Origin: Tropicibacter alexandrii
GTDB lineage: Bacteria; Pseudomonadota; Alphaproteobacteria; Rhodobacterales; Rhodobacteraceae
Assembly (NCBI RefSeq): GCF_003667315.2
Contig: NZ_RCTZ02000007.1
Location: 1-64,000, forward strand
Length of the DNA: 64,000 nucleotides
Reading direction: 5' to 3'
Within the stretch, counting starts at the first letter, position 1. Every line of letters begins with the position of its first letter. A program made the translations under genes and the position numbers. The notes beneath the pieces were generated by a model. That model was not told the DNA's origin and did not search any database. It worked only from the letters and a program-made list of their open reading frames with translations. Of the stretch, positions 27,507-43,753 are shown piece after piece.

Positions 27507-28133
27507 TTATTCTGCGGCCAAAGCAGCGGCGCTGCGGGTGACTTGCGGGGTGCTGACGCGCGCCTCGGCGGCGTCGGACAGGATTTGCGCGACCTTCGCG
27601 GCATCGGGAATGCAGCGCAGCGCGGGTTGCGTGCGGCGCAGGTGCCACGGGCGCACATGCGGCCAGCAGACAAGGTAGGACAGGCGCGTCTCGCCCATCA
27701 GGTCCAGCGCAATCGTCCCCGTGCCGTTGCCGCGCAGGTCCAGTTCGGCATTGCGCAGCTGGCTGAAGGGCAGGTTCAGCGTCACGGTCAACGCCGCGCC
27801 GATGCGCATCGCCACGCGGCGGTTGGTGATCGTGTAGACCGTGGCGCGCGCCTGCACGAAGCCCACCAGCCACAACAGCGCGCAGACCACCGCGCCAAGG
27901 ATCAGGAAGGGGCTGGACGCGGCCACCGCCGCGCCAGAGGGCACCGTGTCGATGATCGCGCCAAAGCGCCACGCCGCCAGAACCGCGAAATATCCCGCGA
28001 CCCAAGGCAGGCTCAGCGCCTGCCAGGACAGCGCCCAAGCATCGGGGCGGCCCTGCCAGAGGATGCGCTCGCCCTCGGGCGGGGTTTCTGGCAGGCCCTT
28101 GACGGGCTCGACGGCGAAATCATCGTGGCTCAT
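27507..28133 (-). CDS. puhB: PuhB, reaction centre assembly factor
   Basis: A 208-residue membrane protein: EGERILWQGRPD near the N-terminus, then about three hydrophobic helices and a PH-like domain (ARATVYTITNRRVAMRIG). PuhB acts as a dimeric assembly factor for the reaction centre. The ATG at 28133 (MSHDDFAVEPVKGLPE) is preferred to an upstream ATG that would overlap puhA. Confidence 0.93.
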   Translation of the reverse strand: MSHDDFAVEPVKGLPETPPEGERILWQGRPDAWALSWQALSLPWVAGYFAVLAAWRFGAIIDTVPSGAAVAASSPFLILGAVVCALLWLVGFVQARATVYTITNRRVAMRIGAALTVTLNLPFSQLRNAELDLRGNGTGTIALDLMGETRLSYLVCWPHVRPWHLRRTQPALRCIPDAAKVAQILSDAAEARVSTPQVTRSAAALAAE

Positions 28134-28143
28134 GGCGGTCTCC

Positions 28144-28917
28144 TCAGCCCAGCAGCGGCTCTTGGCGCGCGTCGCTCGCATAAAGCAGACCACCCGCGTA
28201 GTAGCCGCTGATCTTGTCCTCTTCGAGCAGCGTCACCTGATGCGCCGAGGCATGGCGCGGCACGCCGCCGAACTGGCCACCGAACAGCGACTTGACCTTG
28301 ACCCGGTCCGACTTGATCCGGGCCATGGGCAGCGGCACCAGCCGCGTGCCAGAGCCAAGCGCGCCGTCGAGCTTGAATTCGAGGTAGCGCACCAGTTGTT
28401 CCGGCTCGTCGATCCACATGTCGGTGACGGTTCCGACCACGGCACCGTCACCGGCCACGACCGGCATGCCGCGCGGGTCGCGCCCGGCAGAGACCGAGAA
28501 ATGCGCATTGGCGGCCATCGGCACGATCTTGGGGTGGCCCTTGCCATCCAGTTCGGGCACGTCGCGGCGCGCCGCCCAAGAGGCCGGGCCGACACCGTCA
28601 ACCATCGGATCGCCGGTCGGCGTCACCGGAAAGCCGCCGCCCGCCGGATCATTGGCAAGCGCCAGACCGGGACGTTCGGGATTCTGACCCGAGGGCACCG
28701 TCACCTCGCCGCGCCCATAGGGCAGGCGAAAGGTCTTGTCATCGGGCAGCGGAAAGGTGCTGGCATTGGGGATCGCCTTGCCGGTTTCGTCGGTCAGGGG
28801 ATAGCCCTCGCGCATGTTCTCGCGCTGGATGTAGACGATCAGCAGCGCGAAGAAGATCCAGAACAGCCAAAGCGACAGGCTGGCCAGATCGACCTGAGCA
28901 AAGAATGTCTGTGTCAT
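28144..28917 (-). CDS. puhA: Reaction centre H subunit
   Basis: PuhA (257 residues) caps the cytoplasmic face of the LM core and guides protons to QB. One N-terminal helix (about 12-30, SLWLFWIFFALLIVYIQRE) is followed by the conserved YPLTDETGK and a beta-rich cytoplasmic domain ending with ITLLEEDK-type VTLLEEDKISGYYAGG. The ATG at 28917 follows GAGGAG. Neighbours are lhaA upstream and puhBC downstream. Confidence 0.98.
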   Translation of the reverse strand: MTQTFFAQVDLASLSLWLFWIFFALLIVYIQRENMREGYPLTDETGKAIPNASTFPLPDDKTFRLPYGRGEVTVPSGQNPERPGLALANDPAGGGFPVTPTGDPMVDGVGPASWAARRDVPELDGKGHPKIVPMAANAHFSVSAGRDPRGMPVVAGDGAVVGTVTDMWIDEPEQLVRYLEFKLDGALGSGTRLVPLPMARIKSDRVKVKSLFGGQFGGVPRHASAHQVTLLEEDKISGYYAGGLLYASDARQEPLLG

Positions 28918-28936
28918 TGTAGGCTCCTCTCGGGGG

Positions 28937-30358
28937 TCAGGTTGGGAAATCGGCAAGGCCCATGCGGCTGGGCTGCACGGGCGCGCGGCGACGGGCCAGC
29001 GGACCAAGCAGGACCAGCGTAAGGAACAGCAGGCCGATCTCGAAATGGTAGACAAAGGAATAGCCGGTGGCGGGGGTGGCAAGCGCCTCGCCCAACTGGC
29101 CATTCAGGGCGAGGGTGTTGATCCCGTCCCGCAGCGCGCCGCCAAGTGCGACGGCAAGCCCCGCAGCGGTGGCCTGTGCCGCGCCCCAAGCGCCGAGCGC
29201 CAGCCCGTTGCCTGCGTTTTGCGTGGGCAGGGTCATGGCGGCGATCAGGGTCGAGACGGCGAACAGCCCGCCGCCGAACCCGATCAGCACGGCCCCGGCG
29301 CGGAAGATCAGCGCCGATTGCACGGGGGCTGCAAAGATCACGGTGGAAAACGCGGCGACCCCGGCAAGGATGCCATAGGCGGCCAGCCGCATCGGGTCTT
29401 GCCCCTTGGCCAGCAACCGCCCGGCCAGCGCAAAGCCCGCCAGCGCACCGACCGACCACAGCGCGGTCAGCGCGGTCGTCGCCCCCACGGTCAGGCCAAG
29501 GATCTCGCCCCCGTAGGGCTCCAAGAGCACGTCCTGCATGTTGAAGGCCATGGTGCCGATGAAGGCCACCGCCAGCAGCCGCCCGGCTTGCCCGCCGGCC
29601 ATCAGGTCGGCCCAGGCCTCGGCAAAGCGGGGGCGTGGTGCGGCGCGTTCGTCGCGCGTCATGGGCTTGAGCGATTCCTGCTTCCACAGGGCGATTAGGT
29701 TCAGCACGATGCCGACCACGGCGGCGCCTTGCACCACACGGATCAGGCGGATTTCCGAGAAATCGCGCAGGAGCCAGCCAAGGATCAGCGAAGACAGACC
29801 CATGCCGACCAGCAGCATGACATAAAGCAGCGCAACGACGCGGGGGCGGGTGTCCTCGGTCGCGCGGTCGGTGGCCAGCGCCAGACCGGCCGTCTGGGTC
29901 ATGTGCAGGCCAAGCCCGGTCATCAAGAAGGCCAGCGCCGCAAGGACTTCGCCCGCGAAGGGCACGTCATGCACGGTCTCGCCCGACAGGACCAGCAGCG
30001 CAAAGGGCATCACCGCAAGCCCGCCCATCTGCCACAGCGAGCCGAACCAGAGGTACGGGATACGCTTCCACCCCAGCGCGCTGCGATAGGTGTCCGAGCG
30101 AAAGCCCAGCAGCGCTCGGAACGGCGCGATCAGCACCGGCAGGGCGATCATCAGCGCGACGATGGTGGCGGGGACCGACAGCTCGACGATCATCACGCGG
30201 TTGAGCGTGCCGAGCAGCATCACCATGGCCATGCCCACCGAGACCTGAAACAGCGACAGGCGCAGCAATTGCGCCATCGGCAGGCCCTCGCTCGCCGCAT
30301 CGGCGAAGGGCAGGTAGCGGGTGGCAAGCTGCTGGATATGGGCCCGGCGCAGGATCAT
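28937..30358 (-). CDS. lhaA: LhaA, LH1 assembly protein (PucC/BCD family)
   Basis: A 473-residue polytopic membrane protein of the major-facilitator-like PucC family with about 12 helices; conserved segments include TLNRVMIVELSVPA, GFRSDTYRSALGWKRIPY and MQDVLLEPYGGEILG. LhaA is needed for LH1 assembly, probably by handing bacteriochlorophyll to the polypeptides. The ATG at 30358 overlaps the bchM stop (ATGA), and the MILRRAHIQQLATRYLPFAD start is typical. Confidence 0.94.
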   Translation of the reverse strand: MILRRAHIQQLATRYLPFADAASEGLPMAQLLRLSLFQVSVGMAMVMLLGTLNRVMIVELSVPATIVALMIALPVLIAPFRALLGFRSDTYRSALGWKRIPYLWFGSLWQMGGLAVMPFALLVLSGETVHDVPFAGEVLAALAFLMTGLGLHMTQTAGLALATDRATEDTRPRVVALLYVMLLVGMGLSSLILGWLLRDFSEIRLIRVVQGAAVVGIVLNLIALWKQESLKPMTRDERAAPRPRFAEAWADLMAGGQAGRLLAVAFIGTMAFNMQDVLLEPYGGEILGLTVGATTALTALWSVGALAGFALAGRLLAKGQDPMRLAAYGILAGVAAFSTVIFAAPVQSALIFRAGAVLIGFGGGLFAVSTLIAAMTLPTQNAGNGLALGAWGAAQATAAGLAVALGGALRDGINTLALNGQLGEALATPATGYSFVYHFEIGLLFLTLVLLGPLARRRAPVQPSRMGLADFPT

Positions 30359-31035
30359 GCACGCAACTCCAACGCTTGGGAGATATAGAAGCCCGACGTC
30401 ACGCGCTTTAGCGGCGACAACGTGCCCGGCATGCCGCGCTGCGTCAGCGCGCGGGCCAGCGGGGCGGGGGCGTGCGGGACCATCACGGGCGAGCGATCCG
30501 AGCGCGGGAACAGCTTGCCCGCGCGCCACATGACCATCAGCAGCGGCGTGCGCGGCGCAACGGTAAAGACCGTGGCGTTCTCCGTGCGGTCCTGCAACGC
30601 GTGCAGCGCGGCGGCCAGATCGGGGCGCGTGTAGTAGATCAGGCTGTCCATCGCGATGGTGAAATCGAAACGGCCCAGCCGCGTCGCCAGCATGTCGCCG
30701 CTTTGCAGCCGCACGCGGGGGGCGAGATGCGCGGGCAGGCGGGCCTCGGCGATGGCGATCAGTTGCGGCGAGATGTCGATACCCACGACCTCGGCACCCC
30801 GCTCGGCCAGATCACAGCAAAGCTGCCCCGTGCCGCAGCCGGCATCCAGAACGCGCACCCCGTGCAGGTCGTCCGGCAGGCGCGACAACAGTTGTGTGCG
30901 CATCTCGTCCCGCCCGCGCCGCACGGTTTCACGGATGCGGCTGACCGGCGCGTCGCTGGTCAACCGTTCCCATGTGCGGGCGGCGGTCTGGTCGAAATAG
31001 GTCTCGACCCGGGCGAGGGTGCGGGCGTAGGTCAT
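30355..31035 (-). CDS. bchM: Mg-protoporphyrin IX O-methyltransferase
   Basis: BchM (226 residues) methylates the C13 propionate of Mg-protoporphyrin using SAM. The SAM motif VLDAGCGTGQLCCDLA is followed by VVGIDISPQL, and the family N-terminus YFDQTAARTWERL is present. It follows bchL after a 106-base gap that holds two palindromic elements. Confidence 0.97.
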   Translation of the reverse strand: MTYARTLARVETYFDQTAARTWERLTSDAPVSRIRETVRRGRDEMRTQLLSRLPDDLHGVRVLDAGCGTGQLCCDLAERGAEVVGIDISPQLIAIAEARLPAHLAPRVRLQSGDMLATRLGRFDFTIAMDSLIYYTRPDLAAALHALQDRTENATVFTVAPRTPLLMVMWRAGKLFPRSDRSPVMVPHAPAPLARALTQRGMPGTLSPLKRVTSGFYISQALELRA

Positions 31036-31047
31036 GACGCGCTCCGC

Positions 31048-31071
31048 GCCCCGGGCTTGACCCGGGGCCTC
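31048..31071 (-). repeat. Palindromic element copy 2 (bchM-bchL gap)
   Basis: Read on the minus strand: AGAGGCCCCGGGTCAAGCCC then GGGG, matching the core in bchY and bchB. It lies in the gap between bchL and bchM, in inverted orientation to the next copy 15 bases away. Confidence 0.8.
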
Positions 31072-31086
31072 TGGGCCAGATCAGCG

Positions 31087-31113
31087 TGGAGGTCCCGGGT
31101 CAAGCCCGGGACG
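31087..31113 (+). repeat. Palindromic element copy 3 (bchM-bchL gap)
   Basis: GGAGGTCCCGGGTCAAGCCC then GGGAC, head to head with copy 2. Each copy is itself a palindrome, and the pair could form one long hairpin in the mRNA between bchL and bchM. Confidence 0.8.
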
Positions 31114-31141
31114 GGGGGGATATGTGCAGCGGTCAGGCGCA

Positions 31142-38890
<7,749 letters not shown>

Positions 38891-38916
38891 GTGCCCCTCG
38901 CATTCGCTGGAAACAC

Positions 38917-38951
38917 CCTCGATGCTAAGAGGTGGGCTCGTAAACTGTCAA
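38917..38951 (-). promoter_or_regulatory. Probable bchF operon promoter
   Basis: Minus strand TTGACA (complement of 38946-38951) followed after 18 bases by TAGCAT. The -35 lies inside the PpsR site. It would drive bchF-N-B-H-L-M-lhaA-puhABC-bciE-acsF-puhE-hemA-cycA; internal promoters for puh or hemA may also exist. Confidence 0.5.
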
Positions 38952-38963
38952 TTAAAATTTACA
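38946..38963. promoter_or_regulatory. PpsR/CrtJ operator, bchF side
   Basis: Perfect TGT-N12-ACA about 56 bases upstream of the bchF start. It lies in a 338-base gap (38891-39228) between bchF and ppaA that holds only this site, the one at 39121 and promoter-like sequence; I see no gene in that gap. Confidence 0.85.
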
Positions 38964-39120
38964 CTTTTGCCGTCAACTCTGATGCAAGGATCGGTCGGTT
39001 TCTCGCTGGGGACGGCTGCCTGAATGATCCGCGCGAGCGGCAGTTTTGCTGAGTCTCAGATTCCGATCCCTCTCCAGACCCCAAGTATTCATGGGTTTTG
39101 GCAGCATCACGAGATTTGAA

Positions 39121-39138
39121 TGTCAATAAAAATTGACA
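39121..39138. promoter_or_regulatory. PpsR/CrtJ operator, ppaA side
   Basis: Perfect TGT-N12-ACA ending in TTGACA (39133-39138), which could be a -35 for ppaA; the downstream -10 is weak. It suggests PpsR represses its own antirepressor-type partner and probably itself. Confidence 0.8.
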
Positions 39139-39228
39139 ATTGAGCTGCGCACGCGCAGGCTGTCAGGTGAGCAGTCCTTAATCCTAAGGTCACACAGGGA
39201 CCGCATCCATCGCACCTTGGGAGGGGGC

Positions 39229-40032
39229 ATGGAGATGTCCACGAGACCAAATACCTACCGTTCCACATCTGCGCGGGATACGTCCCTCCGGCTCTTGGTG
39301 GAATCGGCCGTGCGCAAGGTCGCATCCGAGCGCACCCAGCAGCAGCCCAGAACGCGTGAGGACTGGATCGACCGGCTATGTGCCGCGTTGGTCTCGGAAT
39401 CGGAGACGTCCTGCCAGTCTGTGCTGTCGTCCATGGTGTCGAACGGCATCAGCCAGGACGACATCTTGCAGACCTATGTCCCCGAGGCGGCCCGCCGTCT
39501 GGGCGAGATGTGGCTGGATGACAGTGCCAGTTTCGTCAAGGTTACCGTCGGTGCGGCACGGCTGCAGCGGCTCTACCGTGACCATGGCGGGATCAACCTG
39601 AACGGGTGGCCAACGCGGACCGTCCCGCTCGGCCAGTCCGCCCTGATGGTGGTGCCGATCTTCGAAACGCATTCATTGGGCGCCTTCGCGGCGGCGGATC
39701 AGTTGCGCCGTCACGGTGTCTGGGTGCACATGGCCATCGGCTTGAACGCGCAGGAATTGCGACAGGTGATCGCCGCCTCGCAGTTCTCGATGATCGGAAT
39801 GTCGCTGGCGACCGCCGACTCGCTCGACGCGGCTGCGGGCCTGATTGGCTATCTACGGGAAAATCTTGAGCATTTGCCGCCCATCGTCGTCGGTGGGCGT
39901 GTCGTGGACGTGGCGATTAACGTTGCGCAGCGGTGCGGAGCGGACTATGCCGTTAATACGGCCCGCGAAGCGACGTCTGCATGCGGTCTGGCGACGCTGG
40001 CGACACCCTTGAACGCCGTGCAATCGAGCTAA
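39229..40032 (+). CDS. ppaA: PpaA/AerR-type cobalamin-binding regulator
   Basis: A 267-residue soluble protein with an N-terminal helical segment and a C-terminal B12-binding-like domain (SALMVVPIFETHSLGAF, then a Rossmann-like alternation). His148 in ETHSLGA is at the place of the AerR cobalamin ligand. PpaA/AerR proteins bind cobalamin and modify PpsR/CrtJ DNA binding in response to light or oxygen. GGGAGGGGG precedes the ATG; ATG at 39235 is an alternative. Adjacent ppsR supports the role. Confidence 0.92.
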   Translation: MEMSTRPNTYRSTSARDTSLRLLVESAVRKVASERTQQQPRTREDWIDRLCAALVSESETSCQSVLSSMVSNGISQDDILQTYVPEAARRLGEMWLDDSASFVKVTVGAARLQRLYRDHGGINLNGWPTRTVPLGQSALMVVPIFETHSLGAFAAADQLRRHGVWVHMAIGLNAQELRQVIAASQFSMIGMSLATADSLDAAAGLIGYLRENLEHLPPIVVGGRVVDVAINVAQRCGADYAVNTAREATSACGLATLATPLNAVQSS

Positions 40033-40066
40033 CCGGGCATACGCCCCCCCCCGACGGAGGAATGCA

Positions 40067-41491
40067 TTGGCACGGCAAGGAGACAAATCCGCGTGGTTCA
40101 GTACCGGGATTTTTCCCGATGCGTCTCTCGTCCCGGGCCTTTTGGAACACGCTGCGGATATCTCTGTATCGCTGGATGCCGATCTGACCATCAACGCGAT
40201 TGCGGTCAATCCCGTCGCGGCCTCGCTGGGCTGTCTGGATCACTGGGTCGGGCGCCCGTTCGAAGACTTTCTGGCCGAGGAAAGCCGGATCAAGTTCCGC
40301 GACCGGATCAGCGCCGCGCGCAACGATGACAGCGGCCTGCCGATGCGGATGGAACTCAACCATGTCGACAACGCGACATGGGACTTCCCCGTCGCCTATT
40401 CCGCCCACCGCATTCCCGATGGCGGAGTCCTGTTGCTTGGCCGCGACATGCAGCCTTTGGCGGAGTTGCAACGCAGCCTCGTGAGCGAGCAACTGGCCCG
40501 TGAACGCGACTACCAGAAACTGCGCGCCGAAGAGGCCTGTTTCCGAGTCGTTCTGGACACGTCGGAAACCGCCATCGTCCTGATCGACCCCAAGCAGGGC
40601 CGAATCCGGGACCTGAACGGGGTCGCGGCTGGGCTGCTGGGCACGATTGCCGCCTCCCTGAACGGGTCGGTTCTGGCGCAATGCTTCGAAGGCCGCCGCC
40701 GCGAGGAATTGGGCGAGGCGCTGCAAGCCGCCGCTTCGGGCGACGAGGGGCGCGGAATCGAGGTTGTCTGCCGCCGGACCGGCCGCCCGCTGACCCTGTA
40801 TCCCCGCTTCTTCCGCGCTGCCAGCGAACTGGTTCTGGTCTGCCGGATCGCCGGATCGGGCGAGACCGCCGAAGACGGCGATGCGACCTTCTTTCTGGGC
40901 GAACTGTTTTCCGGCAGCACCGATGCCATCGTCCTCACCGATTCCAAGGGGCTGATCCGCGAAGCCAACGAGGCGTTCCTGATGATGGCCGACGCCGCCT
41001 TGTTGCGGAATGTCAGGGACCAGCCCTTGGCCGATTTCCTGTCGCGCGGCGCAATCGATCAGAAGCTGATCTTCGAAGCGGCGGATCAGGACACGCGCCT
41101 GCGCAGCTACAACACGCAGGTCATCAGCCCCGTCGGCTCGCGCACCTCTGTCGACATTTCCGCCGCACGGCTGCGGCAGGGCAATGGCGCCTATGGGTAT
41201 GGCTTGATCATCCGCGACGTGACGCGGCGCGACTCGCTGGATGCCGAGGCCGGCCCGCTGGTGATCAGCGAGGACGCGATGAAGCACATGATGGACTTGG
41301 TGGGCACCGCCTCGCTCAAGGAACTGGTTTCGGCGACGTCGGACGTGGTCGAAAAGATGTGCATCGAAACCGCCTTGCAGCTGACCTCGAACAACCGGGT
41401 GGCGGCGGCGGACATGCTGGGCCTGTCCCGTCAAAGCCTCTACGTGAAGCTGCGCAAGCACGGGTTCATCGACGATTCCGACAGCAACTGA
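40067..41491 (+). CDS. ppsR: Transcriptional repressor PpsR (CrtJ)
   Basis: A 474-residue redox-responsive repressor of bch, crt and puc genes. It has an N-terminal domain, two PAS domains (about 155-260 and 275-390) joined by a Q-linker, and a FIS-type helix-turn-helix at the end (NNRVAAADMLGLSRQSLYVK). The two redox Cys of Rhodobacter PpsR are conserved as C259 and C432 (in KMCIETAL). The start is TTG at 40067, set by GGAGGA five bases before it; the nearby ATG at 40062 is out of frame. It follows ppaA after 34 bases. Confidence 0.96.
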   Translation: MARQGDKSAWFSTGIFPDASLVPGLLEHAADISVSLDADLTINAIAVNPVAASLGCLDHWVGRPFEDFLAEESRIKFRDRISAARNDDSGLPMRMELNHVDNATWDFPVAYSAHRIPDGGVLLLGRDMQPLAELQRSLVSEQLARERDYQKLRAEEACFRVVLDTSETAIVLIDPKQGRIRDLNGVAAGLLGTIAASLNGSVLAQCFEGRRREELGEALQAAASGDEGRGIEVVCRRTGRPLTLYPRFFRAASELVLVCRIAGSGETAEDGDATFFLGELFSGSTDAIVLTDSKGLIREANEAFLMMADAALLRNVRDQPLADFLSRGAIDQKLIFEAADQDTRLRSYNTQVISPVGSRTSVDISAARLRQGNGAYGYGLIIRDVTRRDSLDAEAGPLVISEDAMKHMMDLVGTASLKELVSATSDVVEKMCIETALQLTSNNRVAAADMLGLSRQSLYVKLRKHGFIDDSDSN

Positions 41492-41495
41492 CGAC

Positions 41496-41513
41496 TGTCA
41501 GGCAAATTAGACC
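41496..41513. promoter_or_regulatory. Degenerate PpsR/CrtJ half-operator, bchG
   Basis: TGT-N12-ACC, one mismatch from consensus, 16 bases upstream of a perfect site. May aid cooperative binding at the bchG promoter. Confidence 0.4.
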
Positions 41514-41529
41514 TTTCCAAATGCAGGAG

Positions 41530-41547
41530 TGTATAGTTTACTTGACA
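41530..41547. promoter_or_regulatory. PpsR/CrtJ operator, bchG
   Basis: Perfect TGT-N12-ACA directly before the bchG ATG (41550). A -10-like TATAGT lies inside it (41532-41537). This suggests bchG has its own promoter, separate from ppaA-ppsR. Confidence 0.82.
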
Positions 41548-41549
41548 CC

Positions 41550-42461
41550 ATGAGTGTCGGGATAAGCATACAGTCTACCAGGCGCACACCCAGCCCCCGC
41601 GCCGTTCTCACCTTGGTGAAGCCAATCACATGGTTTCCGCCGATCTGGGCGTACCTCTGTGGCGCGGTCGCTTCGGGCGTCGCGCTGGGGCAGGCGCCGG
41701 GCTTGGTCGTGGCGGGCATGGTGCTGGCGGGGCCGGTGGTCTGCGCCATGAGTCAGGCCGCCAATGACTGGTGCGACCGGCATGTGGACGCCATCAACGA
41801 GCCACACCGCCCGATCCCCTCGGGACAGGTGCCGGGCCTCTGGGGCCTGTGGATCGCGCTCGCCATGAGCGCGCTGGCCTTGGTGTTTGGTGCCTTCCTC
41901 GGGCCTTGGGGATTCGGCGCAACGGTGTTCGGCGTGCTGGCAGCTTGGGCCTACTCGGCGGAACCCGTCCGGTTGAAGCGGTCCGGCATCTGGGGGCCGG
42001 GCCTTGTGGGCCTGTGCTACGAGGGCCTGCCTTGGTTCACCGGCGCGGCGGTGCTGTCCGGCGGCCTGCCGTCTTGGCCGGTGATCGGGGTTGGTCTGCT
42101 ATATGCGCTGGGCGCGCATGGCATCATGACATTGAACGATTTCAAAGCCTTGCAGGGGGACCGGGAAACCGGGGTGAATTCCCTGCCGGTGACGCTAGGG
42201 CCGGATCGGGCCGCGCGGGTTGCCTGCATCGTCATGGCGCTGCCGCAGGTGCTCGTGATCGGCCTTCTGGCGCTGTGGGACCGTCCGTTTCACGCTGCGG
42301 CCATCGCCGCGCTGCTGGCCGGGCAGGTCTGGGCCATGCAGGTGCTGCTGCGCGATCCAAAGGCGCGGGCGCCTTGGTACAACGCCACCGGGGTCACGAT
42401 GTATGTCACGGGCATGATGGTCGCCGCCTTTGCCCTGCGCGCAATGGGAGGGGCGTCATGA
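41550..42461 (+). CDS. bchG: Bacteriochlorophyll a synthase BchG
   Basis: BchG (303 residues) is a UbiA-type prenyltransferase that attaches geranylgeranyl or phytyl to bacteriochlorophyllide a. The Asp-rich motif is NDWCDRHVDAINEP, the second conserved loop DFKALQGDRETGV, and there are about eight helices. The ATG at 41550 matches the MSVxxS start of the Rhodobacter capsulatus enzyme. The stop overlaps the next gene (ATGA). Confidence 0.97.
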   Translation: MSVGISIQSTRRTPSPRAVLTLVKPITWFPPIWAYLCGAVASGVALGQAPGLVVAGMVLAGPVVCAMSQAANDWCDRHVDAINEPHRPIPSGQVPGLWGLWIALAMSALALVFGAFLGPWGFGATVFGVLAAWAYSAEPVRLKRSGIWGPGLVGLCYEGLPWFTGAAVLSGGLPSWPVIGVGLLYALGAHGIMTLNDFKALQGDRETGVNSLPVTLGPDRAARVACIVMALPQVLVIGLLALWDRPFHAAAIAALLAGQVWAMQVLLRDPKARAPWYNATGVTMYVTGMMVAAFALRAMGGAS

Positions 42462-43750
42462 CCCTAGGATGGATATCGATTGCCCGGCTCGGGCTGGTGC
42501 AGATGGCCTTGGGCGCGATCGTGGTGCTGACCACCTCGACGCTGAACCGGCTGATGGTGGTGGAACTGGCTTTGCCCGCCGTTCTGCCGGGCCTTCTGGT
42601 GGCGTTGCATTACGGCATCCAGATCACACGCCCGAAATGGGGGTTCCTGTCCGACACCGGAGGGCGGCGCACCCGTTGGATCATCGGAGGCATGGCGGTT
42701 CTGGGGCTTGGCGCCATGGGCGCGGCGCTGGGCGTGGTGCTGTTCGAAACGCATATCGCTGCGGCGCTGGCGCTGTCGATCTTGTCCTATGCCTTGATCG
42801 GGCTGGGCGTGGGGGCGTCAGGCACCTCCCTGCTGGCGCTTTTGGCCAGCGCCACGGCCCCGCACCGGCGCGCGGCGGCGGCCACGATCACCTGGCTGAT
42901 GATGATCGCCGGGATCGCCCTGACCGCAGGCGGCGTCGGCGCGATGCTCGACCCGTACAGCCCCGCGCTGCTGCTGAGGATCGTGGCCATGGTCTGCCTC
43001 GGCGCGCTTGCCATGACGGCGCTGGCGGTGTTCGGCATCGAAAAAGGGCTGACGATTTCCGAGAGACCCGCCCAGGCAACACGCTTTGTCGATGGGCTGA
43101 AGGATGTCTGGGCCGATACGGATGCACGGCTTTTCACCATCTTCGTGCTGCTGTCCATGACGGCCTATTTCATGCAGGAACTGATCCTAGAACCCTATGC
43201 AGGCCTCGTCTTTGGTCTGACGCCGGGCCAGTCCACCTCTCTGAGCGGCGCGCAAAACGGAGGCGTCTTCCTCGGCATGCTGACCGTCGGCATCGCCGCG
43301 ACCGGCCTGCGGATCGGCAGCTTGCGGGCCTGGGTCGTGGCCGGGTGCCTCGGCTCGGCGGCCAGCCTGTGCCTGATCGCCGCCCTTCCGGCGCTGGACA
43401 GTGCCAGCGCCCTGCTGCCCGCCGTCGTCCTGCTGGGCTATTGCAACGGCATGTTCGCCGTCGCCGCCATCGGCGCGATGATGGCGCTGGCGGGGCAGGG
43501 GACGGAGCGGCGCGAGGGCACCCGCATGGGTTTGTGGGGCGCGGCGCAGGCGCTGGCGGCAGGCTTTGGCGGCCTGCTCGGCGCGGCCTCTGTCGATGTG
43601 ACGCGGCGGCTCGCGACCAGTGATGCCACCGCCTTTGGTGCCGTCTTCATCGCCGAGGCGCTGCTGTTCGTGCTGGCGGCCAGCATGGCCGCGCGGGTGA
43701 TCGAAGCCCGCCGCGCCCCCGTCCAACCCACTGTTGTCGCAGGAGAATGA
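42458..43750 (+). CDS. PucC-family transporter-like protein of the bchG-bchP operon
   Basis: A 430-residue polytopic protein with about 12 helices, of the PucC/LhaA/BCD family (known as Orf428 or bch2 in Rhodobacter). The TTSTLNRLMVVELALPAVLP and MQELILEPYAGLVFG segments are shared with LhaA. It lies between bchG and bchP in all related clusters and probably handles pigments or assembly; its exact role is unproven. Translationally coupled to bchG. Confidence 0.92.
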   Translation: MTLGWISIARLGLVQMALGAIVVLTTSTLNRLMVVELALPAVLPGLLVALHYGIQITRPKWGFLSDTGGRRTRWIIGGMAVLGLGAMGAALGVVLFETHIAAALALSILSYALIGLGVGASGTSLLALLASATAPHRRAAAATITWLMMIAGIALTAGGVGAMLDPYSPALLLRIVAMVCLGALAMTALAVFGIEKGLTISERPAQATRFVDGLKDVWADTDARLFTIFVLLSMTAYFMQELILEPYAGLVFGLTPGQSTSLSGAQNGGVFLGMLTVGIAATGLRIGSLRAWVVAGCLGSAASLCLIAALPALDSASALLPAVVLLGYCNGMFAVAAIGAMMALAGQGTERREGTRMGLWGAAQALAAGFGGLLGAASVDVTRRLATSDATAFGAVFIAEALLFVLAASMAARVIEARRAPVQPTVVAGE

Positions 43751-43753
43751 GCC

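Noticed and set aside
40044-40052. Run of nine C between ppaA and ppsR as a phase-variable switch
   Set aside because: It is intergenic and upstream of the Shine-Dalgarno; length change would not alter frame, and no promoter spacing is evident.
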